From assembly GCA_001567105.1 (NCBI GenBank), contig LMZR01000019.1, forward strand, positions 1 through 58,114: DNA of 58,114 nt. The letters are read 5' to 3'. The position numbers and the translations under genes are program-made. The stretch comes from Chloroflexi bacterium OLB14 (lineage in GTDB: Bacteria; Chloroflexota; Anaerolineae; Anaerolineales; Villigracilaceae). A model generated the notes under the pieces. It saw nothing but the letters and a program-made list of their open reading frames with translations, ran no database searches and was not told where the DNA came from. Numbering within the stretch: the stretch's first letter is position 1; the number at the start of each line of letters is the position of its first letter. Positions 46,551 to 56,049 of the stretch are shown piece by piece.

Positions 46551-47597
46551 TTACGGCGTACCTGTACATGCTTCATCTCTTAATAAGTTAGCAGGTAAAC
46601 CAAACGCCTCATATACAGGTATCCCCTCCCATTCAACTGGAATCGACAAATTTAATGCAAAAGCAATTGTGGCGGCTGTATCTATTGTATAGATTTTTGT
46701 TTCTAATTTTTTATGATTGATACCTGGTCCACTGATGATCCATGGAATAGTCATATCTTCTGAAGAGTCTGTGCCGTGTGTTGTATCATGTCCACCATGA
46801 TCTGCACTGATGATAATTAACGTATCAGCAAAAATATCTCTACTTTTCAGCACTTCTAGTAGTAAGCCAAATGCTTCATCATCTCGTTTATAAGCAAATA
46901 ACTGTTCTTTAGATTTCCAACCATATTCATGCCCAGCCAAATCGCCATCAGGAAAGTGGATGAACATTAAGTCGAAGCCTTTACGAATTTGTTCGATTGC
47001 CATAGTTTCAAGTGAAACCTTATCTTCAATCTTATCAGTAGAATCCACAAAGCCGAAGAAGTCTGTGCTTTGCGGCTCTGTAATATGACGAAGTTTTTCT
47101 TTACCAACAACCATAATTGTTTTTAACCCAGCCGCCTGAGCCAAATCAAAAATATCTGTGCCGAGGGCATATCCATTTTCAGGAACATATTCATTCCAAC
47201 GGACAACATGTTTGGCAGGGCAAGTGCCAACTAACATGGAAGTATGTGAAGGTAGTGTTAAACTCGGAAAAATGGTTTGAGCAGATAAGCTGTAGGCACC
47301 AGCCTGCATTAACGCCATGACATTACTCATATCTGCGGTTTGAATAACATCGGGGCGTAAACCATCAAATGAAATGATTAGTACACGCGCCACATTTGGC
47401 ATGGGCATGGATGTAGCGGTAGACATCACTATAGGAGTAAAAGGGGCAGGCGTAAACGTCAGCGTGGACGTGGGTGTAGAAAGAGAAACAGGCTGAGGCG
47501 TGGGGAGTGAGGCGTTACTTCCGCAGGCTTGCAAGAATAAAATGATTAATCCGCAGGCAATATAAGTTCTGCTCATTTTCAATGTTATGTTTTGCAT
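46551..47597 (-). CDS. Alkaline-phosphatase-superfamily phosphodiesterase lipoprotein
   Basis: 348 aa. Signal peptide with lipobox (LQAC-G) and P/T/S-rich linker (about 25-60), then a type I phosphodiesterase/nucleotide pyrophosphatase domain. Metal ligands and nucleophile: SFDGLRPDVI, TIFPSLTLPSHTSMLVG (Thr nucleophile), IHFPDGDLAGHEYGW and IISADHGGHD. It acts outside the membrane on a phosphodiester substrate not deducible here. It is a tandem paralogue of the next gene. The in-frame ATG at 47576 is an alternative start. Confidence 0.9.
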   Translation of the reverse strand: MQNITLKMSRTYIACGLIILFLQACGSNASLPTPQPVSLSTPTSTLTFTPAPFTPIVMSTATSMPMPNVARVLIISFDGLRPDVIQTADMSNVMALMQAGAYSLSAQTIFPSLTLPSHTSMLVGTCPAKHVVRWNEYVPENGYALGTDIFDLAQAAGLKTIMVVGKEKLRHITEPQSTDFFGFVDSTDKIEDKVSLETMAIEQIRKGFDLMFIHFPDGDLAGHEYGWKSKEQLFAYKRDDEAFGLLLEVLKSRDIFADTLIIISADHGGHDTTHGTDSSEDMTIPWIISGPGINHKKLETKIYTIDTAATIAFALNLSIPVEWEGIPVYEAFGLPANLLRDEACTGTP

Positions 47598-47627
47598 GGG
47601 TAACCATCATGTATTTTTATTGGTTGT

Positions 47628-48713
47628 TCACCAAAAAATTTCGTAAACAGGAATGCCTGCCCAATCGGGTTGTAGTGGAAGCCCTAAAGCATAAGCAACC
47701 GTTGCGGCTGTATCAAATGTGTATAGCTGACGTGTAATTTCAATAGGTTTTACACCTGGTCCATAAGCGATCCAAGTAATCCGATAATCTTCAGCAATAA
47801 GTCCAATATGATTTCTATCATGCCCGCCATGATCTGAAGTAATGATAAACATGGTTGAGTCAAACATATTTTTTTCTTTGAGCGTTTTTATAATTTCGCC
47901 TAATACGGCATCGCCTTCACGTAATACTTGAAAATATTCGTAAGACATCCAGCCCCATTTGTGTCCGCGATTATCTGGTCCTGCAAAGTGGATAAACATC
48001 AAATCAAAATCTTCTTCCAATTGTGCTAACACGGCACGTTGAATAGCAGGCTCACCGTAAGCAATTTCAAATACATCGGTCGTTTCTGGTTCTGCTAACT
48101 GGCGCATTTTATCTTTGCTAACAATCATAATGGTTTGCATATTTGCTTGATGAGCAAGGTCAAAAATATCTACGCCTTTTGAGTAGCCCATAAATTGATA
48201 AAATTTATTGTAGATAATGCCTGTATCTTCCATACACCAACCTGAAAGCATAGAGGCATGGCTAGGCAGGGTAGCAGGGTAATCTATAGTTCTTGCTGTT
48301 AGCGGGGCTTGTGCGCCATTTTCTCTTAACTCTATTAAGTTTGGCATTGGTGCAAGGTCTATGGCATCGGGGCGTAAACCATCGTAACTGATCACAATAA
48401 CACGCTCTATATCTGCTTTCGATGGCGTGGGAATAATCGTTGATGTTGCAGTTGGGAGCGGCGTGTTTGTTAAAGTGCTGGTGGGTTTAACCGTTGGCAG
48501 GCTTGTAGGTGTTAAAAATATTTCAGTTGGTATGGCAGTTTCACTTGGGGGGATTAATGTAATTTTTGGATGACTTGTAGGTGTAACAGCAATACCCCAC
48601 ACGCTGGGTGCGGGGCTACAACTGATTAATATAAAAATAAAGAATAAAATAAAAAATCGTTTCAGAATAATCTCTCCGATTAGACGATAGACCATAGACG
48701 ATAGATCATTCAT
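47628..48713 (-). CDS. Alkaline-phosphatase-superfamily phosphodiesterase lipoprotein (paralogue)
   Basis: Same family and layout as the preceding entry: lipobox ILISC-S, P/T-rich linker, SYDGLRPDAI, TIDYPATLPSHASMLSG, IHFAGPDNRGHKWGW, IITSDHGGHD. The two share about the same length and order of motifs, so they arose by tandem duplication. The start is uncertain: in-frame ATGs at 48713 and 48695 lie inside a terminator hairpin, while GGAGA lies just before a CTG at 48665 that would begin the signal peptide directly (KRFFILFFIFILISC). I expect the shorter form. Confidence 0.85.
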   Translation of the reverse strand: MNDLSSMVYRLIGEIILKRFFILFFIFILISCSPAPSVWGIAVTPTSHPKITLIPPSETAIPTEIFLTPTSLPTVKPTSTLTNTPLPTATSTIIPTPSKADIERVIVISYDGLRPDAIDLAPMPNLIELRENGAQAPLTARTIDYPATLPSHASMLSGWCMEDTGIIYNKFYQFMGYSKGVDIFDLAHQANMQTIMIVSKDKMRQLAEPETTDVFEIAYGEPAIQRAVLAQLEEDFDLMFIHFAGPDNRGHKWGWMSYEYFQVLREGDAVLGEIIKTLKEKNMFDSTMFIITSDHGGHDRNHIGLIAEDYRITWIAYGPGVKPIEITRQLYTFDTAATVAYALGLPLQPDWAGIPVYEIFW

Positions 48714-48732
48714 CGTCTATCGTCTATGGTCT
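48689..48732. terminator. 17-bp stem hairpin after hutU
   Basis: Perfect arms AGACCATAGACGATAGA (48689-48705) and its complement (48716-48732), 10-nt loop. The unit ATAGACGATAGA is itself partly repeated. It covers the hutU stop codon edge and probably ends that transcript, though no T-tract follows. Confidence 0.6.
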
Positions 48733-50384
48733 ATTTAAGCATTGGCATTTTGATTTTATGACGCTTCGCCGCTTCGATTGCAATTTGATACCCCGCGTCC
48801 GCATGACGAACTACACCCATGCCTGGATCTGTAGTTAAAACTCTTTCTAATCTTTTCGTGGCTTCTGGAGTTCCATCTGCCACAATTACTTGACCTGCAT
48901 GTTGTGAATATCCCATACCCACGCCACCGCCATGATGAAATGAAACCCAAGTTGCGCCACCCACTGCGTTAATCATAGCATTCAAAATCGCCCAATCTGA
49001 AATTGCATCTGAACCATCTTTCATTGATTCGGTTTCACGATTCGGTGAAGCGACTGAACCAGAATCTAAATGATCACGTCCAATTACAATTGGTGCTTTC
49101 ACTTTTCCACTGGCGACCAATTCATTAAACATCAAACCTGCTTTGGCACGTTCACCATATCCGAGCCAACATATACGTGAAGGCAAACCTTGAAACGGAA
49201 CTTTTTCTTTCGCCATCTTTAACCAACGATGCAAATGTGCATCATCGGGGAATAATTCCATAATGGCTTTATCCGTTGTGTAAATATCTTCTTTATCACC
49301 AGATAAAGCAACCCAACGAAATGGTCCCTTGCCTTCACAAAATAACGGACGAATATAAGCAGGCACAAAGCCAGGAAATTCAAAAGCATCACTTACGCCG
49401 TTATTAAACGCTTGTTGACGAATGTTATTTCCATAATCAAAAACTTCTGCCCCAGCCTTTTGAAAATTTAACATGGCTTGCACATGTTTGGACATTGAAT
49501 CCATCGCCATCTTTTTATATTTTTCAGGATTCGATTCTCGTAATTGATTCGCTTCTTCTACTGAAATTCCCGCTGGCACATAAAACAACGCTTCATGTGC
49601 GGACGTTTGGTCTGTTACTACATCGGGAATGACTCCTCGCTGGAAGAGTTCATCATACACGTCTGCGGCATTTCCAATTAACCCAATTGAAATTGGATTC
49701 CCTTTGGCTTTGTTTTCTTCAACCAAAGTCATGGCTTCTTCTAACGTATCAACAACAACATCTACATAACCAATGGCTCTTCTTCTTTCGGCACGTTCTT
49801 TATCTACTTCAACAATTAATCCCACACCTTCATTCATCGTAATAGACAATGGTTGTGCGCCACCCATGCCGCCCAAGCCTGCTGTTAAAACAAATTTTCC
49901 TTTGAGCGAATCCCAACCTTTGAGTTTTGCTAATGCGCCAAAGGTTTCATAAGTGCCTTGCAAAATTCCTTGTGTGCCGATGTAAATCCACGAACCTGCT
50001 GTCATCTGACCATACATGATGAGTCCCTTTTGAGCGAGTTCGTCAAATTTTTCCCATGTTGCCCAATGTGGTACAAGGTTTGAATTAGCAATTAAAACTT
50101 TGGGGGCATCTTTATGGCTTTTGAAAACAACCACTGGCTTGCCAGATTGCACTAATAAAGTTTCATCTTCTTCCAAATTTTTTAGTGACTCTAAAATTGC
50201 ATCAAACGATTCCCAATTTCGTGCGGCTTTTCCACGCCCACCGTAGACAACTAAATCTTCTGGCTTTTCTGCCACTTCGGGATCTAAATTATTTTGAATC
50301 ATTCTATACGCGGCTTCACTGAGTCCAATTTTTACAAGTCAGTTGTGTGCCGCGTGGTGCGCGAATAATGCGAGGTGATGACAT
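48731..50384 (-). CDS. hutU: Urocanate hydratase (one frame break)
   Basis: About 550 aa reconstructed, normal for the family. Starts [18 protein letters not shown] with AGGAGA 10 nt before the ATG. An extra base in the 5-T run at 50329-50333 breaks the frame; without it the text reads on as [22 protein letters not shown]-binding [15 protein letters not shown] and the catalytic-cysteine region [15 protein letters not shown] are intact. Converts urocanate to imidazolonepropionate in histidine degradation. No hutH, hutI or hutG is seen in the window. Confidence 0.92.
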
Positions 50385-50400
50385 AAAAGTTTTCTCCTAT

Positions 50401-51249
50401 TTAATTCACAACCGCGCCATCTACAAGGCTAAATGTTTCTAGCATGGCATCAAACAATGGCTCAATAAATTCGATTTGAGATTCAGCGGTTGAAAGTGTA
50501 ATGGCTAAAATACCTTTGGGCAATAACAAAAAGGCTTGCTTTTGAATTACATTAATTTCTGTATTTTCTAAAGTAGTAACAGGGTTTTTGAATTTCACCA
50601 AGCCTACTAAAGTTTCGTTTTGTAACACAACTGATTTCGTTTCTAAAATTTCAGCCCCAGGGAAGGCTTTCAGATATTCATTTGCAGCTCGCGCCAATTG
50701 TTCTTCAGTAGATAAATTTGTGGCATCATCCCACAGAAAATTGATGTTGGTCACAAAGCCATTCACAATGTGCTCTTCATTAAAATCAAAAACGAATAAA
50801 CGAAAATGTTGGGGGTCTTGATTTTGAATTACTCCTAATTGATTTTGAATAGCAGGATTTGAGGCGGCAGGTAATAACCAAGCATCTAAATATTCTTGTT
50901 GATTAATACGCATGGGTATTAATTCTTGTGGAATAACAATTTGATACCCCCCCGCTTGATCATCAAAAAAGAATGACCCATCATCATTTTTGACTAAGGT
51001 GCTACCTACTTCATCCGCTTCAGGTGTGGATGTGACAGTTGGTTCTGCTGTTCGAGTTGGTACTGGCGTTTGAGTCGGTTGTGCTGCTTGCGTTTGAGTC
51101 AAGGCGGCAGAAACTGTCAGCGGAATCATCGTTTCAAGTCTAGTATCAGCTGTGGGAAAGAGTGGAGGCGCAGAAGTCGCAGGTGCAGATGTAGCACAAG
51201 CTATTGTCACAAACATCAAAACAGAAAAAAGTCTAAGTAAATATTTCAT
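50401..51249 (-). CDS. Secreted lipoprotein of unknown function
   Basis: 282 aa from the ATG after AAGGATAATGTT (an upstream ATG at 51291 adds a tail). Signal peptide with lipobox (TIAC-A), then P/T/A-rich linker to about residue 75, then a globular domain of mixed strands and helices (about 80-280) with no motif I recognise. It resembles many Chloroflexota lipoproteins with PsbP-like or uncharacterised folds. A TATAAT box lies 31 nt upstream. Confidence 0.75.
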   Translation of the reverse strand: MKYLLRLFSVLMFVTIACATSAPATSAPPLFPTADTRLETMIPLTVSAALTQTQAAQPTQTPVPTRTAEPTVTSTPEADEVGSTLVKNDDGSFFFDDQAGGYQIVIPQELIPMRINQQEYLDAWLLPAASNPAIQNQLGVIQNQDPQHFRLFVFDFNEEHIVNGFVTNINFLWDDATNLSTEEQLARAANEYLKAFPGAEILETKSVVLQNETLVGLVKFKNPVTTLENTEINVIQKQAFLLLPKGILAITLSTAESQIEFIEPLFDAMLETFSLVDGAVVN

Positions 51250-51280
51250 AACATTATCCTTAAATAAAAAAACCTCCCGT

Positions 51281-51286
51281 ATTATA
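51281..51286 (-). promoter_or_regulatory. -10 box upstream of the lipoprotein gene
   Basis: TATAAT on the minus strand, 31 nt upstream of the ATG at 51249, which has its own ribosome site. No good -35 hexamer is visible. Confidence 0.4.
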
Positions 51287-51331
51287 CCCATGAAGAGTAA
51301 GGCTACAGAGAGGTTTATAAATTTTGTTTGT

Positions 51332-52181
51332 TTAGTCAGTTAAGGTGAGGTTGCCTGCGCCCATTTCAATCACAATGGTCAATTTAATACCTTGACCATC
51401 TTTTCGATAGATGTTTCCATCTTGATTCCAACTTGAATTGGCACTGACGTTTAATGCGCCGCCTTCTACTGTAGCAATAACATTCACACCTTCAGGAACA
51501 ATGAGGATGACATTACTTAAGCCACTTTCGATTTTTACAGTAGCATCGCGTTGCCATTCGCCAGAAAAGTCTAAAGTGTAATCACCTGCGCCAGATGAAA
51601 AATCAAAGACACTAAAATTTGCGTTTGCTAAATTTTCAATTTTGACATTGGAAGCACCAGTATCATAGCGGAAGGTTTCCATTTCACTTTGGTTAGGTGA
51701 TGAAAAATTAATAGTTACATCTGCTGCGCCGTCATTTATATCTAAATTAGTTAATGACAGTCCGCCGAAATCAAACATACCTTCGTATGCACCAGAGTTA
51801 ATTTCTAAATTCATAGGCTGGTTGCCTAGTTTAAAATCCCATTCATTTCTTGCGATTTTTTAATGGTGGAAGGGTATCAAAATCGGAATCCAGTAATTTG
51901 ATTTCGACCTTTCCTGCTTCACTTTCAATTTTTGGTTTAAATTCTTCGTAATTGTAAGTGGCTGTTCCTTCTACTAAATCTGTTGCGCCAGAAGATAACT
52001 TCAAATCTCCATCTCCAAAAGATAATTTGAGGCTAATTTCATCGGCATCAGGGTAGGGAATATTAATCTCGTCTATTACATCAGGAATAGGTTCGGCTGG
52101 TTGTGGTATGTTAATGTTAAATCCACAAGCTAGGCTAGTAAGGACAAGAATGAGACATGCTGAAAGTATTTTTTTATTCAT
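51332..52181 (-). CDS. Lipoprotein with toast-rack (DUF4097/LiaF-like) beta domain (one frame break)
   Basis: About 282 aa reconstructed; AGGAG precedes the ATG. Signal with lipobox (SLAC-G), a linker of P, D and I residues, then repeated beta strands of the form GA.D..I..LSN or GDGDLKLSSGA, as in the toast-rack fold of LiaF/PspC-associated proteins (SGLSNVILIVPEGVNV). An extra base in the 6-T run at 51856-51861 breaks it; removal gives NEWDFKLGNQPMN joining the parts. Related proteins take part in envelope-stress sensing, but no partner gene is adjacent. Confidence 0.78.
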
Positions 52182-52276
52182 AGTTACTCCTGCCATTTTA
52201 TACGTCAGTAAAAAGAGAAAGTTGCAAACAAGATGCTCTGCTTCGTGTAAAATAGGTTTGAATCAAGGAGTTTCTG

Positions 52277-52772
52277 ATGGCACAAATTTTTTTTCAACGG
52301 AAAAATGTATAACGACATTGCTGAAATGCCTGCTACTGAAAGGCAAGCCTACGAGCAAATGATGGGCATGTTTGTAGATAAAAACGGCAATGGCATTCCA
52401 GATTTTTTAGAAGGTGACATTGTTAAAAATGTTTCGTCTATCTATTCTGGAATGAAATCCATCCAATTTGATGGTAAGACCTATAACAACATGAACGAAT
52501 TACCTCCTGAAGTGCAAGATAAAGTAAAAACTGCCATGCAAAGTATGGTTAATATTGGAGCCGTGCCACAAGGCGCGTATGAAGAACATGCCAGTAAACA
52601 TAATGTTCACAATGAGTCGTATATTCAATCCTCGCCATTTGTATCACGCGAATATAAACCAGTTATTCAAGAAGATAAAAAATCAAATATATTTGTTCTC
52701 TTGCTGTTAGGTGTGCTCGGAGTATTATGCCTTGGCATAGTAGTTTTTATTATGATGCTAGCTTATCTGTAA
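52277..52772 (+). CDS. Twin-motif, EF-hand-like membrane protein (one frame break)
   Basis: About 164 aa. The true start (MAQIFFNGKMYNDIAEMP) is recovered by dropping one T from the 8-T run at 52287-52294; AAGGAG sits before this ATG. The motif FNGKMYNDIAEMP recurs as FDGKTYNNMNELP about 60 residues on, each followed by a helix with Q/M residues. Between them lies DKNGNGIPDFLEGD, an EF-hand-like calcium loop. A C-terminal transmembrane helix (about 137-160) anchors it. Function unknown. Confidence 0.65.
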
Positions 52773-52780
52773 TCAACTTC

Positions 52781-53128
52781 ATGCAACCTATTCAACTTAT
52801 TCTTATCTATACACTTATTGCGGGTATTATTTCAGCTATAACCGCACCAATCCCTGCTACTTCCCTGCTATTAACTGCTTTAGAAGTGTATATGCTCGTG
52901 CATCTTGCAAAAGTGCATCATGCCAAATTAGAATTAAAAGAAATTGGTTATTCGGCAGTGGCTTTATATGGGCTTTCCACCGTATTGAAAGATACCGCAC
53001 TTGAAATTTTAACCTTTGTCCCGCTTATTGGTTGGGTGTCAGAGGTAATCGTAGCGATTGTGTTCGTTTTCTTTTTAGGTGTTTTAGCAAATTTATATTT
53101 TAGTAAGCCTACTCGCAAGCAAGAGTAA
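52781..53128 (+). CDS. Small membrane protein, DUF697-like
   Basis: 115 aa from the ATG 9 bp after the upstream stop. Two to three hydrophobic segments (about 5-30, 70-105) around ITAPIPATSLLLTALEVYMLVHLAK, which resembles DUF697 (YcjF/GTPase-associated) proteins. No GTPase gene is adjacent. Cotranscription with the twin-motif gene is likely. Confidence 0.55.
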   Translation: MQPIQLILIYTLIAGIISAITAPIPATSLLLTALEVYMLVHLAKVHHAKLELKEIGYSAVALYGLSTVLKDTALEILTFVPLIGWVSEVIVAIVFVFFLGVLANLYFSKPTRKQE

Positions 53129-53169
53129 CAGATACAATAAAATTCTTAAAAATATTGGAGAAAAAAAAT

Positions 53170-53695
53170 ATGACAACTGTTAGAGATAATGTTTTCAAAA
53201 ATTGGTGATAACTTTGTAACCCTTTTAGGAGATGATGTGAAGGTGGGCGATTTTGCTCCCGAATTTACATCAGTTATTGCAGGCTGGGGGAAGGTAAACC
53301 CGCTTCAAGATGACAAAGGAAAGGTTATTATTCTTTCAGCCGTTCCTTCGCTGGATACTGATGTATGTGACCGCGAAACCCGCCGCTTTAATGAAGAAGC
53401 CTCAAAACTCGGTGAAGATATTGTTATTTACACCATTAGCACTGATTTCCCAATGGCACAAAAAAGATGGTGTGGTGCCACAGGCGTAGATAAAGTGAAA
53501 GTAGTTTCTGATGTTGTAGAAGCAGAATTTGGTACAAAATATGGAGTGTTGATTAAAGAAAGAAGGTATTTCCGCCGTTCTGTTTTTATTGTTGGGCGAG
53601 ATGGCAAATTAACTTATGTAAAATATTTACCTGTATTGGGCGAAGAGCCAAATTATGATGAAGTGATATCCGAAGCAAAAAAAGCTTTAGGTTAA
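53170..53695 (+). CDS. tpx: Thiol peroxidase (atypical 2-Cys peroxiredoxin, one frame break)
   Basis: About 174 aa. The real start is MTTVRDNVFKIGDN, read after removing one A from the 5-A run at 53197-53201; GGAG precedes the ATG. Peroxidatic C66 in SLDTDVCDRETRRF and resolving C101 in QKRWCGATG match Tpx. The protein reduces hydroperoxides using thioredoxin. The family is highly conserved, so the frame break makes a useful test of whether the breaks here are errors. Confidence 0.93.
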
Positions 53696-53742
53696 AATAA
53701 AGTTTGCAGAAACAGAATCAAATACAATCAAAAGTGTGAAGC

Positions 53743-53772
53743 GAAAGCCGCCTCAAGCATGAGGTGGCTTTC
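53743..53772 (+). terminator. Intrinsic terminator after tpx
   Basis: Stem GAAAGCCGCCTCA / TGAGGTGGCTTTC with one G-T pair and a 4-nt loop, followed by TTAAT. It lies 47 bp past the tpx stop codon. Confidence 0.75.
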
Positions 53773-53839
53773 TTAATCTAAATGATAAAATGAGTTTATA
53801 GTAAAAAAATATCATATAAATTGACTCAATGGAGAATTA

Positions 53840-54547
53840 ATGAACGCTGTACAAAAAACATTTTGGGATGGGGTCAAATCGGAAATCCCATTATTAATTG
53901 GAGTTGTTCCATTTGGCATGATTTACGGCGCCTTAGCATTAGATGCAGGCTTATCTAAACTTGCTTCACAAATGATGTCCACCATAGTATTTGCAGGCTC
54001 GGCGCAATTTATCACCGCACAACTTGTGGCTGAAGCCGCACCTGCTTTTGTTATCATTTTAACTATTGCAGTTGTGAATCTGCGCCACATGTTATATAGT
54101 GCTTCGCTTGCGCCATATTTAAAACATTTATCTATAAAATGGAAAGTTTTACTTTCTTATTTATTAACAGATGAAGCCTACGCCCCAAGTATTTTGCATT
54201 ATGAAAAAGAAGGGTTACAAAAACATAGTCACTGGTTTTTGTTTGGTGCTGGTGCAACTTTATGGGTTAGCTGGCAAATTAGCACTGCGTTAGGAATTTT
54301 TCTAGGCACAAAAATTCCTGATGATTTATCGCTCGACTTTGCTTTACCTGTTACATTCATTGCTATGTTAGTACCTACATTAAAAAAGGCACCAGCAATA
54401 GCAAGCGCGTTATGTGCGGGTATTATTGCATTGTTAACTTACAATTTACCATTTAAATTAGGGTTAATTCTTGCCGCCTTAGTAGGTATTACAGTTGGCA
54501 TAGTTTTAGAAAAGCAAAATCCTCAAAGAGGGCAAGATGGAAAATAA
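53840..54547 (+). CDS. azlC: AzlC family branched-chain amino acid exporter, large subunit
   Basis: 235 aa, five to seven membrane helices, GGAG before the ATG. Family motifs: GVVPFGMIYGALA near the start, FAGSAQFITAQLV and AVVNLRHMLYSASLAPYL. Together with AzlD it exports branched-chain amino acids. The stop codon overlaps the start of azlD by 11 bp, indicating translational coupling. Confidence 0.92.
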   Translation: MNAVQKTFWDGVKSEIPLLIGVVPFGMIYGALALDAGLSKLASQMMSTIVFAGSAQFITAQLVAEAAPAFVIILTIAVVNLRHMLYSASLAPYLKHLSIKWKVLLSYLLTDEAYAPSILHYEKEGLQKHSHWFLFGAGATLWVSWQISTALGIFLGTKIPDDLSLDFALPVTFIAMLVPTLKKAPAIASALCAGIIALLTYNLPFKLGLILAALVGITVGIVLEKQNPQRGQDGK

Positions 54548-54855
54548 TGTTTGGTTTGCTTTATTATGTGGCGGTTTGATTACTTTTGGTATAAGATTCT
54601 CTTTAATTTATTTATTTGGTAAATTTGAAATTCCAGCAACACTACAAAAAGCATTACATTATGTTCCACCAGCTGTTTTTATCTGCTATTATTTTTCCAG
54701 AATTATTTATTCAAAATGGCGAATTGAATTTTCAATTCACAAATATTCGTTTATTAGCAGGTGTCATTGCCATTGTCACCGCATGGTTTAGCAGAAACAC
54801 ATTAATCACCATTATTATTGGCATGGTGGCATTATTTATTTTAGGTTCGCTATAA
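54537..54855 (+). CDS. azlD: AzlD family exporter small subunit (one frame break)
   Basis: About 105 aa reconstructed. Begins MENNVWFALLCGGLITFGIR and, after removing one T from the 5-T run at 54676-54680, continues HYVPPAVLSAIIFPELF, the AzlD signature, then VTAWFSRNTLITIIIGM. Three to four helices. Without the correction the reading frame ends early, and a second frame picks up the rest. Confidence 0.88.
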
Positions 54856-54863
54856 TTTAGCTA

Positions 54864-55769
54864 TCAACTATAAACCAAAAATACCTGATTGCCCCCTGCT
54901 TCTTTTGCCTGAAACATAGCTTGTTGCGCTTGTTGAATAAGTGGCTCTATTTCAGTAGATGTAGTGATTCTGTTTAAAGATGCAATTCCTGCACTGACTT
55001 TTACGTTAAGAGTCAATGGCGCATCTTTCTTGACCTCAATTCTGGTTCCACGTACCCCAGCAATAATCCTCTCTGCTATTTTTTCCGCATCCGCGCCAAT
55101 TACACCAGGCAGTGCCAAAGCAAACTCATCACCCGACCATCTGCCAATGCAATCATACGGTCTACTTTTTTCACGAATCACTTGCGCCACAACTTTTAAA
55201 ACTGCATCTCCAATTGGAAAGCCATGTGTGTCATTAATATCTTGAAAGTTATCTACATCTAGGATAATTAAACTCAAAGGCAAAGAAGAACGTCTTGATC
55301 TTTCTAACTCACCTATAGATTGACGAATAAACGCCGCATTATTGATAAAACCTGTTAAGCTATCAAACACTGCTTGATTTTCAAGTTGCTGACGGGCTAA
55401 GCTCAAACTTGCGGTTAAAGAAATAATTCGCTCTGCAATGACTATGCGGTTCTTCAAGTCCATAGGTTTGAACGGACGCTGAAGCATATCGTCTACTTGT
55501 GGCAGTAAATCTTCTTCACTCTTTGAAGTAATTAATAGAATATAAACGCTTTGCGCTAAAGTAGACCCACGTACTCGCCCCACAAAATTAGATTGTTTAA
55601 CATCGCTTGTATCCCAACTAGCAATTACAAAGCGTGCTTCTCCTGCTTGAATACACTCCCAAGCCTCATCACTTGTTGGCACAGGGAGCAAGTGATGCTT
55701 TTTGCCATACAAGGCATTACGAATAACAGTTAATTCTTTCGAGTCATTTTCCAGCACCAATATATTCAT
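54864..55769 (-). CDS. REC-GGDEF diguanylate cyclase-like protein
   Basis: 301 aa. N-terminal receiver domain (about 1-118) with acidic residues E7/D9, putative phospho-acceptor D53 and a conserved K in QRPFKP. C-terminal GGDEF domain (about 130-298): the active-site loop is RWSGDEFALAL, i.e. SGDEF rather than GGDEF, a variant that is often still active; DVDNFQDINDTHGFPIGD matches the metal-binding and substrate region. Probably makes c-di-GMP. A TATAAT box lies 18 bp upstream. Confidence 0.9.
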   Translation of the reverse strand: MNILVLENDSKELTVIRNALYGKKHHLLPVPTSDEAWECIQAGEARFVIASWDTSDVKQSNFVGRVRGSTLAQSVYILLITSKSEEDLLPQVDDMLQRPFKPMDLKNRIVIAERIISLTASLSLARQQLENQAVFDSLTGFINNAAFIRQSIGELERSRRSSLPLSLIILDVDNFQDINDTHGFPIGDAVLKVVAQVIREKSRPYDCIGRWSGDEFALALPGVIGADAEKIAERIIAGVRGTRIEVKKDAPLTLNVKVSAGIASLNRITTSTEIEPLIQQAQQAMFQAKEAGGNQVFLVYS

Positions 55770-55787
55770 AGATGCACCTATGCTTCT

Positions 55788-55793
55788 ATTATA
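55788..55793 (-). promoter_or_regulatory. -10 box of the GGDEF gene
   Basis: TATAAT on the minus strand, 18 bp before the ATG at 55769. Just upstream, 55808-55817 carries TGACAATTGT, a near match to the palindromic core at 2380-2403. Confidence 0.45.
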
Positions 55794-55852
55794 GCAGTCA
55801 ATTGCGTTGACAATTGTTGCTTCTCATAGTAATATTTGCCCGCTTTAGCCAC

Positions 55853-55925
55853 GCCGAGGTAGCTCAGTGGCAGAGCAGGGGACTCATAAGCCCTTGGTCG
55901 GGAGTTCAAATCTCCCCCCTCGGCA
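55853..55925 (+). tRNA. tRNA-Met (anticodon CAT)
   Basis: Acceptor stem GCCGAGG / CCTCGGC with discriminator A, D arm GCTC...GAGC, anticodon CAT at 55885-55887 in loop CTCATAA, T arm GGGAG-TTCAAAT-CTCCC. CCA is not encoded. The acceptor pairs at 1-72, so it is elongator-type rather than initiator; a CAT anticodon with later lysidine modification (Ile2) cannot be excluded. The anticodon stem has an A-G mismatch at its loop end. Confidence 0.92.
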
Positions 55926-55933
55926 CTACAAAA

Positions 55934-55955
55934 AAAACCCGCTTGTGCGGGTTTT
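55934..55955 (+). terminator. Intrinsic terminator after the tRNA
   Basis: Stem AAAACCCGC / GCGGGTTTT with a 4-nt loop, 8 bp after the tRNA end, followed by TAATTTTT. Confidence 0.88.
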
Positions 55956-56049
55956 AATTTTTAAGGTAATAAAGTGGGGAAAGTGATTTAAGTTTATACA
56001 CTTTCCTTCGTGACCGCTGTGTCCTTTGTGTTAAAAAAACGATAAAGAT

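Noticed and set aside
55853..55925. Initiator tRNA
   Set aside because: The first acceptor pair is intact (G1-C72) and the anticodon stem lacks the three G-C pairs typical of initiators.
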